DNA of 64,000 nt from Deltaproteobacteria bacterium. GTDB taxonomy: Bacteria; Desulfobacterota; Syntrophobacteria; BM002. The notes under the pieces are model-generated. The model saw only the letters and a program-made list of their open reading frames with translations, had not been told where the DNA came from and searched no databases. Location of the stretch: positions 1 to 64,000 of the forward strand of contig JAFDGZ010000001.1 in NCBI GenBank assembly GCA_019309045.1, written 5' to 3'. The position numbers and the translations under genes are program-made. Of the stretch, positions 1 to 9,387 are shown piece by piece (within the stretch, counting starts at the first letter, position 1; each line of letters starts with the position of its first letter).

Positions 1-1
1 G

Positions 2-475
2 CAATACGACTGTTTCAGCATACTGCGGCCCACAAGCCCATTTCGGCTGCCGCAGACCATTCAGCGGGCCTGGCAGGAGTTTCTCGAGGAAGAAGGGGTT
101 GATTCTCTCAGGGCCGTGGAAAAGTGCAGCCAGCACCCAGGCAAGATGTGGGTGATTCGAGGAAAAAGGATGATGCCCCTGCTGCCGCTCAGCCCGCCTG
201 AGCAGCCCTGGCATAGCAGTCAGTATCAGTCGCTGCCCGAGGTGTATGTCCAGAATGCCAGCCTGGAGATTGCCTGGTCGCGGGTGGTCTTTGAGGAGGG
301 AACCATTGCCGGCAATGTCTTGATGCCATTTCTTACCAAGGAGTACGAGGGCTTCGACCTCAATACAGACTACGACTGGAGAATCGCCCAGGAACTGGTT
401 CGGCAAGGCAGGGCCGAGCTGCCGTTCATAGAGCGATCCCCTTATCCCCTCGAGGAGCTGTCGAATAAATGCTAG
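2..475 (+). CDS. Acylneuraminate (CMP-sugar) cytidylyltransferase, 3' part
   Basis: The reading frame is open from the first bases of the window, so the 5' end lies outside it; an in-frame ATG at 116 is internal. The visible 157 residues begin with FSILRPTSPFR, the central segment of the NeuA/acylneuraminate cytidylyltransferase family, which transfers CMP from CTP to a nonulosonic acid. They continue with the typical C-terminal half (KMWVI, YVQNASLEIAW, the FDLNTDYDW end motif). The family is about 230 residues long, so roughly the first third is missing. The stop overlaps the start of the transketolase gene by 7 nt, indicating translational coupling. The product would supply an activated sugar for the glycan locus that follows. 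The exact sugar cannot be read from this fragment. Confidence 0.85.
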   Translation, partial: QYDCFSILRPTSPFRLPQTIQRAWQEFLEEEGVDSLRAVEKCSQHPGKMWVIRGKRMMPLLPLSPPEQPWHSSQYQSLPEVYVQNASLEIAWSRVVFEEGTIAGNVLMPFLTKEYEGFDLNTDYDWRIAQELVRQGRAELPFIERSPYPLEELSNKC

Positions 476-2406
476 AAATCAGGCTTATTCCCAGAAAAGA
501 ATTTCAAAGAATTCAGCAGGCAGGCATCGACAACTATGACAAACTGGCACTTCTTGCCGATATGTGCAGGGCAAATGCACTGGCCACGGTGAAAAAGGCA
601 GGCTCCGGTCATCTTGGCTCCAGCTTCAGTTCTCTTGATATCGTCACCCTGCTCTACTACTCGGTAATGAACACCGTGGAACTGGGTCTGGACCACCCAG
701 ACCGGGACATCTACTTCTCTTCAAAAGGCCATGACGTCCCCGGCCACTATGCCGTTCTCTATGCCCTCGGCATCCTGCCGGAGGAGCAGTTCATAAAGCT
801 GCGGCGTCTCGGGGGCACCCACGGCCATCCGGATGTGAGTGTGCCGGGCATAGAAGCGAATTCCGGCTCCCTGGGCATGGGCATCTCCAAGGCCAAAGGC
901 ATGGCCCTGGCCAAGCACTACCAGGGCGCTGGCGGCCGGGTGTTCGTCATGACAGGAGACGGGGAACTCCAGGAAGGTCAGATATGGGAGTCACTGCAGA
1001 CTGCAGTGCATCAAAAAGTTAGCAACATCAATGTTATCATCGACTTCAACAAGATTCAGACGGACAAACCCGTTGAGGAAATTGTCGAACTTGGCGATCT
1101 GGAGAAGAAGTTTGCCACCTTCGGCTGGCACGTGGAGCGCTGCAGCGGACACGATTTTGCAGCACTCCAGGCAGCATTCGCAGCATTGCAACAAATTGGA
1201 GACAGGCCAAAGGTTCTCATTGCAGATACCATAAAGGGCAAGGGCGTTTCTTTTATGGAAGGACCAACCGCCTTGAGAGAGGGCAAAGGTCTTTACAGCT
1301 GGCATGCGGGAGCACCGGATGATGAGGCCTTTGAAGCGGGCTATCAAGAGATGTTGCAGCGGTTGCAGGAAAGATTACAGAGGCTTGGTCTGGCGCCTTT
1401 GGCGACCCGGGTCATAGAAAGGAGAGAAAAACACAGAACCAGGCTGAAGGATACCGCTGAAAAAGTAGTCAACGCTTACGGGGAGGCCCTGGTAGAGTTG
1501 GGTGGCCGCAGGAAAGACCTGGTGGTTCTGGATGCCGACCTGTCTGCCGACTGTGGCTTGCGCGCCTTTGAAACCACCTTTCCTGAACGGTTCATCGAAA
1601 ACGGCATCGCCGAGCAGGACATGGTCTCTACTGCTGGCGGCCTGGCGCTCCAGGGACTGCTGCCCATAGTGAACTCATTCGGCGTATTCCTCGCCTCACG
1701 CGCCAATGAGCAAATCTATAACAATGCTACCGAACACACCAAGATCATCTACGTTTGCCATTACGCCGGGCTCATCCCCGCCGGCCCCGGCAAATCCCAC
1801 CAGAGTCTGCGCGATGTCTCCCTGTTCGGCGCCCTGCCCAACTGCACTATAATAGAGCCGTGCAATGCAGTGGAGACCAAACAAGCTCTGGAGTGGTGCG
1901 TCATGGAAGCAGCAGAGAACTGCATGCTGCGGCTGGTGATTTCGCCTTCACCCAGAACCATTGCTCTGCCAGAAAATTATCGCTTTTTCTACGGCAGGGG
2001 GACTGTACTACGGGACGGCAGCGACGCTGTACTTTTCGGCTATGGGCCCGTGCTCCTCCACGAGGCACTGGTTGCCAGTGAGATCCTGGCAGAACAGGGC
2101 ATCCATCTGAAAGTGATTGACATGCCCTGGTTGAACCGACTGGACAGGGACTGGTTCCAAGAAGTGACCTGGGGATGCAGCAAGGTCTTCGTCCTTGACA
2201 ACCATGCTCCCTACGGCGGCCTGGGAGACTGCCTGCTCAAGGGGGCTGCTGCTGCAGGCCTCTTGCTGGACAAGCATCTGGTCAATTTTGCTGTCGACGA
2301 CTTTCCTGCTTGTGGAACACCACCAGAAGTTCTACAACACCATGGTCTGGATGGCGCATCCCTGTCGCGGCGGATTGCCGGCATACTGCAAAATGCCAGC
2401 AAATGA
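469..2406 (+). CDS. tkt: Transketolase, full-length single chain
   Basis: This 645-residue protein has both halves of a transketolase in one chain. The N-terminal half carries the thiamine-diphosphate motif starting GDGELQEG (about 163-170), with the Asn partners near NINVIIDFN (186-194), and SSKGHDVPGHY (84-94). The pyrimidine domain has NGIAEQDM (about residue 385), with the catalytic Glu. It moves two-carbon ketol units between sugar phosphates in the cytoplasm. The ATG overlaps the stop of the cytidylyltransferase gene, so the two are co-translated. Position at the head of a surface-glycan locus suggests a dedicated role in making an unusual sugar precursor rather than central metabolism, but that is inference. 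Length and motifs are complete. Confidence 0.88.
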   Translation: MLEIRLIPRKEFQRIQQAGIDNYDKLALLADMCRANALATVKKAGSGHLGSSFSSLDIVTLLYYSVMNTVELGLDHPDRDIYFSSKGHDVPGHYAVLYALGILPEEQFIKLRRLGGTHGHPDVSVPGIEANSGSLGMGISKAKGMALAKHYQGAGGRVFVMTGDGELQEGQIWESLQTAVHQKVSNINVIIDFNKIQTDKPVEEIVELGDLEKKFATFGWHVERCSGHDFAALQAAFAALQQIGDRPKVLIADTIKGKGVSFMEGPTALREGKGLYSWHAGAPDDEAFEAGYQEMLQRLQERLQRLGLAPLATRVIERREKHRTRLKDTAEKVVNAYGEALVELGGRRKDLVVLDADLSADCGLRAFETTFPERFIENGIAEQDMVSTAGGLALQGLLPIVNSFGVFLASRANEQIYNNATEHTKIIYVCHYAGLIPAGPGKSHQSLRDVSLFGALPNCTIIEPCNAVETKQALEWCVMEAAENCMLRLVISPSPRTIALPENYRFFYGRGTVLRDGSDAVLFGYGPVLLHEALVASEILAEQGIHLKVIDMPWLNRLDRDWFQEVTWGCSKVFVLDNHAPYGGLGDCLLKGAAAAGLLLDKHLVNFAVDDFPACGTPPEVLQHHGLDGASLSRRIAGILQNASK

Positions 2407-2448
2407 TGCTAAGATTCTCTACTCGAATTCCGGGAGTATGGTAGATCC

Positions 2449-3843
2449 ATGGCAGTAAACAAGGCCCTGTTGCTCATACCGGTGGAAAACCAGGTGCGCG
2501 AACTGGACCCCAAGCTGCTGCTGGCCTGCGTGGCAGCCAGAAGAGGTTATTCCTCGGTTGTGGGCTCCCGCCGGGAGATGGAGTTTCACATCGATTCCTT
2601 CCCTCCCAGCATATATCTTTCCAAGAGCATGACCGTACGCAGCCTGTTGTTTTTCCGGGCTGCCAGAAAGCTGGGGCATGAAATCGTTGCCTGGGACGAA
2701 GAAGCACTGGTACACCTGCCCCCGGAAATCTACTATTCCCGCAGGCTGGATCCCAGGGCCATCAGGTACGTCTCTCGTCTGTTCGCCTGGGGTAAGGACA
2801 ATGCTGAGCTGTGGGAACATTATCCTCATCTGCCTGCAGACCTGCCGATTCACATTACCGGCAATCCGCGCAGCGACATGCTGCGCTCCGATATCTGCGG
2901 CTTCTACCAGCAAGAAGTCGACAATCTACAGAAAAGATACGGTGATTTCATCCTGGTCAACACCAATTTTAACCATGTCAATGCCTTTGGACCGGATCTC
3001 AACCTGTTCAAGCCGGCCAAACTGCCTACAGGCAAGCCTCGATTCGGCCGGGCAGCGCGGGGCATGACTCGAGAATATGCCGAGGGGCTGCGAGATCACA
3101 AGCAGGCGGTCTTCGAGGACTTCCAGAGATTGATACCAATGTTGGACCTCGCTTTTCCAGATTTCAACATCGTGGTCCGCCCCCATCCCACTGAAAGTCA
3201 CGAGATTTACCGCACGATCGCTGCCAGCTGCAAGCGGGTGGAGGTTACCAATGACGGCAATGTGGTGCCCTGGCTGATGGCCGCCCGGGCCCTGGTGCAC
3301 AACGGCTGTACTACAGGAGTGGAGGCCTACCTTATGGGCGTACCGGCCCTGAGCTACCGGGCCACCATTGACGAACGCTATGACCTGGGTTTTTACCGAT
3401 TGCCCAATCTGCTCAGCCATCAGTGTTTCAGCTTCGAACAGCTGCGGGACACCCTGGAAAAGGCGCTGGCTGGCCAACTCGAAGTTGCCGGCGACGACGA
3501 TCGCCAGGCCATCATCGCCCATTACCTGGCGGCCCGCCATGGGCCCCTGGGCTGTGAACGTATGCTGGATGTGATCGAAGAAATGCTGGCTGCAGGGTTG
3601 GACTCGAATAGCAGCAACACCCTGGTGCGCCGCACTGTCTCCGCCGGGTTGCAGGTGGCCCGCAACCTGAAGTATCACCTGCCCGGTTCGCACAATCGGC
3701 CGGAATTCCAGCAGCATCGCTACCCGGGGATCTCTATGGCAGAGTTGCAGCAGAGGATTTCCCGCTTCCAGGAACTGCTGGGCGATGATCGGCAGTTGAC
3801 AGTGGAGACGATTTCCCCAGTCCTTTTTCTAATCAGCCCCTGA
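2449..3843 (+). CDS. Surface carbohydrate biosynthesis protein, paralogue 1 (putative GT-B transferase)
   Basis: This 464-residue soluble protein is the first of five paralogues in the window (others start at 5049, 12240, 22404 and 26565). Shared blocks are LLIPVENQVREL (8-19), AWDEEALVHLP (81-91), LFAWGKDNAELW (111-122), ITGNPR (136-141), NTNFNHVNAF (171-180), VRPHP (243-247) and HNGCTTGVEAY (284-294). I recognise the family as a surface-carbohydrate biosynthesis protein. The HP pair and the later Ser/Thr-rich turn resemble nucleotide-binding motifs of CMP-sugar-using GT-B enzymes such as bacterial sialyl- and Kdo-transferases, but that likeness is inferred. It sits 42 nt after the transketolase gene. 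Its weaker C-terminus (about 400-464) is basic and ends in a conserved helix. Substrate unknown. Confidence 0.8.
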   Translation: MAVNKALLLIPVENQVRELDPKLLLACVAARRGYSSVVGSRREMEFHIDSFPPSIYLSKSMTVRSLLFFRAARKLGHEIVAWDEEALVHLPPEIYYSRRLDPRAIRYVSRLFAWGKDNAELWEHYPHLPADLPIHITGNPRSDMLRSDICGFYQQEVDNLQKRYGDFILVNTNFNHVNAFGPDLNLFKPAKLPTGKPRFGRAARGMTREYAEGLRDHKQAVFEDFQRLIPMLDLAFPDFNIVVRPHPTESHEIYRTIAASCKRVEVTNDGNVVPWLMAARALVHNGCTTGVEAYLMGVPALSYRATIDERYDLGFYRLPNLLSHQCFSFEQLRDTLEKALAGQLEVAGDDDRQAIIAHYLAARHGPLGCERMLDVIEEMLAAGLDSNSSNTLVRRTVSAGLQVARNLKYHLPGSHNRPEFQQHRYPGISMAELQQRISRFQELLGDDRQLTVETISPVLFLISP

Positions 3844-3876
3844 GAAAGAGCCTGCAAAATCCCGGAGCTCAAACGC

Positions 3877-4935
3877 ATGAAAAAAAGAACTGCACTCAAG
3901 TCAAAGGAATCATACGAAGACACCTGGAATGATGCTTTAAAGATTATGCAAAGCGATATAATCAACAAAGATAAGCATCTGATCGATATTTTAGATAATC
4001 TACTTAAGAATAAGGTGCATAAACGTTTCGAGAAAAAATTCTTTCGTGATTTTCACAAGAAATTAGGGATTCCTATGAAAAGGAATCAACTGCCTAGAGA
4101 ACGTCTGGTAGTCCAAAATGGTGAATACAGGATTGTGCCTTTAAATACAATCCTAGACTATAATTTTATCGATATATTGGCAGAGTTTGTCCAGGAAAAA
4201 GAAAATCAACTTGATTATGTAATTGAACTCGGCAGCGGTATTGGCATAAATCTATTTTTGCTTGCCTATAAACTTGAACCCGCTCTGAGAAAACGGCTAA
4301 GATTTTTTTCGTGTGAGTTTACCGATTCAGGGAGGAAAGCCTGTCAAGAATTACTAAAATTAAGAGATGAATTCCCAATGTCAATAGAATATTTTGACTA
4401 CTATAAGCCTGATTTCTCATTCCTTTCACCCAAGAAAAATGTGCTGTTTATTACCGCTCATTCGATTGAACAGATTCCTCAAATAGACAGGGCTGTCTTT
4501 ACAGAAATGTTAGAGGTGTCGAACCAATGTTATTGCTATCATGCTGAACCTGTCGGTTGGCAATATGATGAAGCCGTAGCGAGTCAACGACTTCATTTGA
4601 AGCCCAGTCACTGGAAAGAAAATAGATCCAAATTTAGGCATAGACTGGAAAAAATTGATAGATGGACATTCTCACGATTTGGTATTGGTGTGGTAAATAT
4701 AGGCGGAAAATTTGGAATCGACATAGAGAAAAGTGATATTGGCAGGAGTGATAAAGTCTCAACCAATGCTGCAATGTATTCATTTGCCAAAGACTATAAT
4801 GCCAATCTGGTAGCAGTATTAAAAGAGATGCAGAGCGAAGGTTTAATTAAAATCGACACGGAAATGATAAATCTGTATGGCAAGAACCCGTTTAATCCAA
4901 CCTCGTTAATTTCATGGCATAAAATTGGTGTTTGA
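3877..4935 (+). CDS. Putative SAM-dependent methyltransferase, low-G+C gene
   Basis: This 352-residue protein contains YVIELGSGIGINLFLLAYKL (about 111-130), a glycine-rich motif I of class I SAM methyltransferases, followed by an acidic residue (CEF) at the place expected after strand beta-2. No other domain was recognised. The start ATG has a GGAG about nine bases upstream. The gene is visibly A/T-rich compared with the flanking genes and uses many AAA, ATA and TTA codons, suggesting acquisition from a lower-G+C donor. It sits between surface-carbohydrate paralogues 1 and 2, so O- or N-methylation of a sugar is a reasonable guess, but the sequence gives no substrate. It could also be a non-methylating Rossmann protein. 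Confidence 0.6.
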   Translation: MKKRTALKSKESYEDTWNDALKIMQSDIINKDKHLIDILDNLLKNKVHKRFEKKFFRDFHKKLGIPMKRNQLPRERLVVQNGEYRIVPLNTILDYNFIDILAEFVQEKENQLDYVIELGSGIGINLFLLAYKLEPALRKRLRFFSCEFTDSGRKACQELLKLRDEFPMSIEYFDYYKPDFSFLSPKKNVLFITAHSIEQIPQIDRAVFTEMLEVSNQCYCYHAEPVGWQYDEAVASQRLHLKPSHWKENRSKFRHRLEKIDRWTFSRFGIGVVNIGGKFGIDIEKSDIGRSDKVSTNAAMYSFAKDYNANLVAVLKEMQSEGLIKIDTEMINLYGKNPFNPTSLISWHKIGV

Positions 4936-5048
4936 ATATAGTTCAGCAGGATTTACTGGAGTAGCCAAGAATAAAGTTAACCGCTAATCACTCGATCGCA
5001 TTGATGACATGATATCAAGTAGACAGTGAACTGAGCTGAAGGGCAACA

Positions 5049-6434
5049 GTGAAAAGGATCCATAAAAAAGTTTCCCTGATTATTCCCGTTGAGAGCCAGT
5101 GGCGTGAATTTGATGCCAAGATGCTCCTTGCCTGTATTGCAGCTGCACGGGGATTTTCTGCTTACATAGGGCCTAATACGGAAATCGAATCGCAGATTTC
5201 TTCTTTTCCAAAGGGGTTTTATCTTGCTTATCGGCTGAAATCTGGAAATGCGAGATTCTTTAGAATTCTATGCAAGCTCGGCTTTGAAATAGTTGCCTGG
5301 GACGAGGAAGCCCTGGTGCGCTTACCTTCTGCAATGTACTATTCACGAAGGCTTTCTCCCAAGGCATTTCGCTGGGTTTCGCACCTGTTTGCCTGGGGAA
5401 AGGATAATTTTCACTTGTGGCGCCGCTATCCTCACCTGTCGTCCGATACGCCAATTCAAATCACAGGCAATCCGCGCTTCGACCTGTTGAGATCAGAATT
5501 GCGAGCTTTCTATGAACAGGAAGCTGCTGCTCTGCAGGAGAAATACGGCAACTACATACTGCTCAATACCAACTTCAAACATGTGAATGCCTTTTACCCC
5601 TTTCTGAATATATTGCAGCCCTCACAAGATGAAGCAGCAGCACCGATACTCGGCAGGGGGGGCAGCGGCATGACGTTGGAGTATGCAGTGGGGCTTCACG
5701 AACATAAAAAGAAGCTTTTCCACGCTTTCCAGGAAGCCATTCCTTTACTGGAGCAGGCTTTCCCAGATTACACCATCATCGTCAGACCACATCCGGTTGA
5801 AGATCAGCGAATTTATCATAACATCGCCGCCAGATGCAAACGGATCATTGTGACCAATGATGGTAATGTTGTTCTCTGGATGCTGGCGGCCAAAGCGCTC
5901 ATTCATAATGGTTGTACTACAGCTGTTGAGGCGCACTCGATGGGACTGCCAGCAATCAGCTATTGTCCCGTTTTGAACGAGCTTTATGACGCTGGTTTTT
6001 ACCATCTACCAAATTCCCTCAGTCACCAGTGTCTCAACTTCGAGCAGCTGTGCCAGACGCTGAGTAGAATACTTGCCGGCGAATTGGGACCGCCAGATGG
6101 AGCAAAAATAAGAGAACTCCTTGATCACTACCTGGCTGCTCAGGACGGCCCTCTAGCCAGTCATCGCATAGTTGACGTTCTGGAAAAGACTGTCGAAAGC
6201 CGGCCAAACTTCTCCAGGGCGGGGATTCGCGACAGGTTACATGGTCGGTACCTGGCCGTCAACCATCGTCTGAAGAAGAAGCATCGAAAAACTGAACTCC
6301 GCCGGCATCGCTATCCGGGCATAGCACTAGAGGAATTACAGAAGCAAGTTGACAAGATGCTGGAAGTATTGAAGATCGACAGTAACATAAGGGTAAAGCA
6401 GCTGGCCGAACAAATCTTCCAAATCAGCTCCTAG
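5049..6434 (+). CDS. Surface carbohydrate biosynthesis protein, paralogue 2 (most divergent)
   Basis: This 461-residue member of the same family begins with GTG, preceded by AAGGG at a suitable distance. It keeps AWDEEALVRLP, LFAWGKDN, ITGNPR, NTNFKHVNAF, VRPHP and IHNGCTTAVEA, but the N-terminal block reads LIIPVESQWREFDAKML, and the central GRAARGM/REYAEGL block of the other copies is GRGGSGM/LEYAVGL. It is therefore the most divergent of the five paralogues and may recognise a different acceptor or donor. The upstream neighbour is the low-G+C methyltransferase gene and the downstream neighbour is an ABC exporter. No signal peptide or membrane segment is visible; the protein should act in the cytoplasm or at the inner face of the membrane. 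Confidence 0.78.
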   Translation: MKRIHKKVSLIIPVESQWREFDAKMLLACIAAARGFSAYIGPNTEIESQISSFPKGFYLAYRLKSGNARFFRILCKLGFEIVAWDEEALVRLPSAMYYSRRLSPKAFRWVSHLFAWGKDNFHLWRRYPHLSSDTPIQITGNPRFDLLRSELRAFYEQEAAALQEKYGNYILLNTNFKHVNAFYPFLNILQPSQDEAAAPILGRGGSGMTLEYAVGLHEHKKKLFHAFQEAIPLLEQAFPDYTIIVRPHPVEDQRIYHNIAARCKRIIVTNDGNVVLWMLAAKALIHNGCTTAVEAHSMGLPAISYCPVLNELYDAGFYHLPNSLSHQCLNFEQLCQTLSRILAGELGPPDGAKIRELLDHYLAAQDGPLASHRIVDVLEKTVESRPNFSRAGIRDRLHGRYLAVNHRLKKKHRKTELRRHRYPGIALEELQKQVDKMLEVLKIDSNIRVKQLAEQIFQISS

Positions 6435-6554
6435 AATTGTCACCTCATATAGCAGCAGTAGATAACAGTCCCAAAAATTGGAAAATGTGCTAATCTGGGG
6501 GTCGGGCCGTATTAGGTCACTGCTGATTTTTAGACACTATCAAGATTAGAGAAG

Positions 6555-8345
6555 ATGCGCTTTTTACTTATCATCTTTCGGCGGTATCCTGGGCAGACCA
6601 TCATGCTGCTGATAGCTCTCCTCTTTGCCGGCATTGCCGAGGGTATTGGTATATCGGCGATGCTGCCGCTGCTTACCATTACACTGGGCGGCTCCGGAGC
6701 AGCAGCCGGGAAAAAGGCCACGCAGGCCGAGCAGATGATCCAGCATATTTTTGACTGGCTCGGCTTTACGCCAACGCTGGAATTTTTGCTCATCCTCATC
6801 TTTTTTACCTTCCTGATCAAAACCCTGCTGGTGTTGTTCGCTAACAAACGCGTCGGCTATACAGTGGCACAGTTAACCACTGATTTGCGCCACCAGGCGT
6901 TAAAGGCCTTCATTATGGCGGGGTGGGAGTTTCATCTGTCCCAGCCAATCGGCAGGCTATCGTCAGCCATGGGCGGCGAGACAGCTCAGACAGCCAAAGC
7001 ATACGCAGCCGGCGTTTCCATGATTGTTGTCGTCATCCACACAATGATCTATATAGGTGTGGCCATGATGGTTTCCTGGAAGGCAACATTGGTCGCCCTG
7101 GCTGCCGGCGTCCTGATCTGGTATCCCCTGAACCACTTCGTCAAGAAAGCCAGAAAAGCCGGCCGCCGTCAGGTGAAGCTGAGGCGATCTCTGTCGTCTT
7201 TTTTTGTGGACACAATTCAATCCATGAAACCACTCAAAGCCATGGCGCGCGAGGACCGGGCGGAAGCTGTTCTCATTTCCAAGACCAACAAACTGAAAAA
7301 GGCTTTGCAGAGGGAAATTATAAGCAAAGAGTCTTTGTCAGCCTATCAGGAAATAATGCTGGTAACCTTTCTGCTCATTGCCATTTACGTGGCAATCGCT
7401 GTCTGGCATATGGCAGCGAGCACCGTGTTGATCTTGATAGTGCTGTTGCGCCGCATCCTGAGCAAGTTGGGCAAGATTCAGAAGCAGTACCAGCTGATGA
7501 GCATCCAGGAAGTCGGTTACTGGACAATGACCAAAACCATTGAGACGGCCCGTAATATGCGAGAGAAGAACCTCGGCCAGCAGAAGCCAGTGCTGAGGCA
7601 TGCCATTCGGTTGCAGGAGGTGACATTTGCCTACGGTGAACACAACATCCTCGACAATGCCTCCCTTACCTTCCCGGCTGGAAAGATCACCGCAATTGTT
7701 GGGCCGTCGGGAGCTGGAAAAACCACCATTGTGGATCTGGTGATCGGGCTCTTGCGTCCACAGAAAGGTGAGATCTGGATAGACGACCTGCCGCTGGCCG
7801 AAGTGGACATTCGCCAGTGGCGGCGCATGATCGGTTATGTGTCCCAGGAGCCTATTCTGCTGCACGATTCCATTTTCATCAACGTCACTCTCGGAGATCC
7901 GAACGTCACTGAAAAAGAGGTGCGTGAAGCCTTGAAGAAGGCCGAGGTCTGGGACTTCGTTGCCACGATGCCCAAGGGGATGTACAGTTCCGTGGGACAG
8001 CGTGGCCTGAGATTGTCCGGAGGCCAGCGGCAGCGCGTTGCTATAGCCCGGGCACTCGTACACCAGCCCGAGTTGCTCATTTTGGACGAGGCCACCACCG
8101 CCCTCGATCCGAAAAGTGAAGCGGCCATCTGTGCTACCCTGCGAAGGCTCCGGGGTGATCTTACGATCCTGGCAATCTCCCACCAGCCTGCTGTACTGGA
8201 GGTTGCCGACCAGGCCTACCGGGTGCAGAACGGCACAGTGGTCCCTGTAAGCATAATTGCCAAGAGCGATGCTGTCTTGCAAGAAGTCAATGTTAGCTCT
8301 GACGAGAAACCGCAGACAGGCTGTGCAGTCAAGAAAACACCTTGA
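6555..8345 (+). CDS. ABC exporter, fused permease and ATPase
   Basis: This 596-residue half-transporter has an N-terminal membrane domain (hydrophobic segments near 13-42, 74-97, 152-190 and 265-300) and a C-terminal ATPase. Walker A is GPSGAGKTT (383-391), the signature LSGGQRQR (487-494), Walker B LLILDEATTALD (507-518) and the H-loop AISHQ (540-544). The architecture matches MsbA/PglK-type exporters that act as homodimers and flip lipid-linked glycans or lipids. It is the only exporter in the 29-kb glycan locus; no Wzx, Wzy, Wzm or Wzt was seen. It may therefore flip the lipid-linked product of this locus, though the substrate is inferred from context. The C-terminal about 40 residues are an extra unstructured-looking tail. 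Confidence 0.88.
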   Translation: MRFLLIIFRRYPGQTIMLLIALLFAGIAEGIGISAMLPLLTITLGGSGAAAGKKATQAEQMIQHIFDWLGFTPTLEFLLILIFFTFLIKTLLVLFANKRVGYTVAQLTTDLRHQALKAFIMAGWEFHLSQPIGRLSSAMGGETAQTAKAYAAGVSMIVVVIHTMIYIGVAMMVSWKATLVALAAGVLIWYPLNHFVKKARKAGRRQVKLRRSLSSFFVDTIQSMKPLKAMAREDRAEAVLISKTNKLKKALQREIISKESLSAYQEIMLVTFLLIAIYVAIAVWHMAASTVLILIVLLRRILSKLGKIQKQYQLMSIQEVGYWTMTKTIETARNMREKNLGQQKPVLRHAIRLQEVTFAYGEHNILDNASLTFPAGKITAIVGPSGAGKTTIVDLVIGLLRPQKGEIWIDDLPLAEVDIRQWRRMIGYVSQEPILLHDSIFINVTLGDPNVTEKEVREALKKAEVWDFVATMPKGMYSSVGQRGLRLSGGQRQRVAIARALVHQPELLILDEATTALDPKSEAAICATLRRLRGDLTILAISHQPAVLEVADQAYRVQNGTVVPVSIIAKSDAVLQEVNVSSDEKPQTGCAVKKTP

Positions 8346-8451
8346 GAACAATCAAAATCCAGCTCCAGGGGTGCTGGTATAATTTCCCACCTGGAATGAC
8401 TTCATGCCAAGACGTTACCTGCATAAATCAATACTATTATCACCATAGTAT

Positions 8452-9366
8452 CTAGCCGTGCAATTTGGAAAACAATCTCTTTCTCTCTCTCTGGGAGAAC
8501 AAGTTCGGTATATCCCGCAGAAGGCCGCCGCAGGCAAGAATATAACTGGGCCGCACGTCATAGCCAAATTGCCTGGCATAATTCCTCGTGATAGAGCTTA
8601 CCAGATGAGCCTGGTCGACAGTAAGCGCCGCCTGCCATTTGTCGGGATCATTTCTGACGATTTCATTCAGCTCAATGTTTTTTCTTTTCCAGAATTCATG
8701 TTCCTGGACAATCTTCTCCGGGGCGGCAATATCAGGAACTCCCTGGCCGCCAAACGGGATATCCAAGAACTGCCATAGATTGTGAACAACTTTTTCTGTT
8801 TCAGAAGTTAAATCTTCATACCTAACTAGAAATACATTGTTTTCATTTTTGATTTGTATTATAGCTGCGGCAATTTTGTTATATAGAAGGGCTAGCCGTG
8901 TTATTGATTTCCTTTCAATCTTGGTCCTAGTTTTTTGTGAACTGACCACATTTTTCGGCTCACGAATCATGCAGATAAATTTAGCCGTCGGGTAATAATG
9001 AAGTATCTTTGAATAAAAAAATACATGCCTGGGGGTTTTCTCTAGGAAAGTATTCTTGTTCTCTTCATTAAATATATCAATAATATATTCAAATATTTCT
9101 TTTTGCGACTCTAGACTGCAGATAATTTCTTCATCTACTTCGATTCTTGCTTTTTTCTTTAAAAGATGCTGTATTTTCTTCCTGTTTTTTTCATCTAACT
9201 GTTCAGGCAAGCCATACCCCACCCGCGAAAAAAAGTGGGTCTCGGGCACTGGGAAATAATATCCTGTGTTGCACAGGATTCCCTGGATCAATGTGGTGCC
9301 GGACCTGGGCATCCCCACGACAAACACAGGATCTCGATAAGGCCTTTTGGCTTCTATTCGGCTCAT
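8452..9366 (-). CDS. Sulfotransferase family protein
   Basis: This 304-residue protein begins with a PAPS-binding 5'-phosphosulfate loop, VVGMPRSGTTLIQG (about 16-29), and has the 3'-phosphate segment FICMIREPKNVVSSQ, with the Arg and Ser used by sulfotransferases. It probably transfers sulfate from PAPS to a sugar hydroxyl in the cytoplasm. It is the last gene of a three-gene minus-strand run (GT-B-like, large sulfotransferase, this gene), 21 nt after its upstream neighbour, with no clear ribosome-binding site. It is a different subfamily from the four RSGGT-type and two GKSGTT-type sulfotransferases nearby. The central third is A/T-rich and Lys/Ile-rich, hinting at a separate origin. Confidence 0.78.
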   Translation of the reverse strand: MSRIEAKRPYRDPVFVVGMPRSGTTLIQGILCNTGYYFPVPETHFFSRVGYGLPEQLDEKNRKKIQHLLKKKARIEVDEEIICSLESQKEIFEYIIDIFNEENKNTFLEKTPRHVFFYSKILHYYPTAKFICMIREPKNVVSSQKTRTKIERKSITRLALLYNKIAAAIIQIKNENNVFLVRYEDLTSETEKVVHNLWQFLDIPFGGQGVPDIAAPEKIVQEHEFWKRKNIELNEIVRNDPDKWQAALTVDQAHLVSSITRNYARQFGYDVRPSYILACGGLLRDIPNLFSQRERKRLFSKLHG

Positions 9367-9387
9367 GGCAGGGTAGCTTGCTGAAAT

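Noticed and set aside
2926-3717. 263-residue minus-strand frame opposite surface-carbohydrate paralogue 1
   Set aside because: Similar shadow frames occur opposite the other paralogues, as expected from their shared codons; no independent support.
7338-8351. 337-residue minus-strand frame opposite the ABC exporter
   Set aside because: It mirrors the ABC ATPase codons, has no motif or ribosome-binding site, and the plus strand has all ABC signatures.
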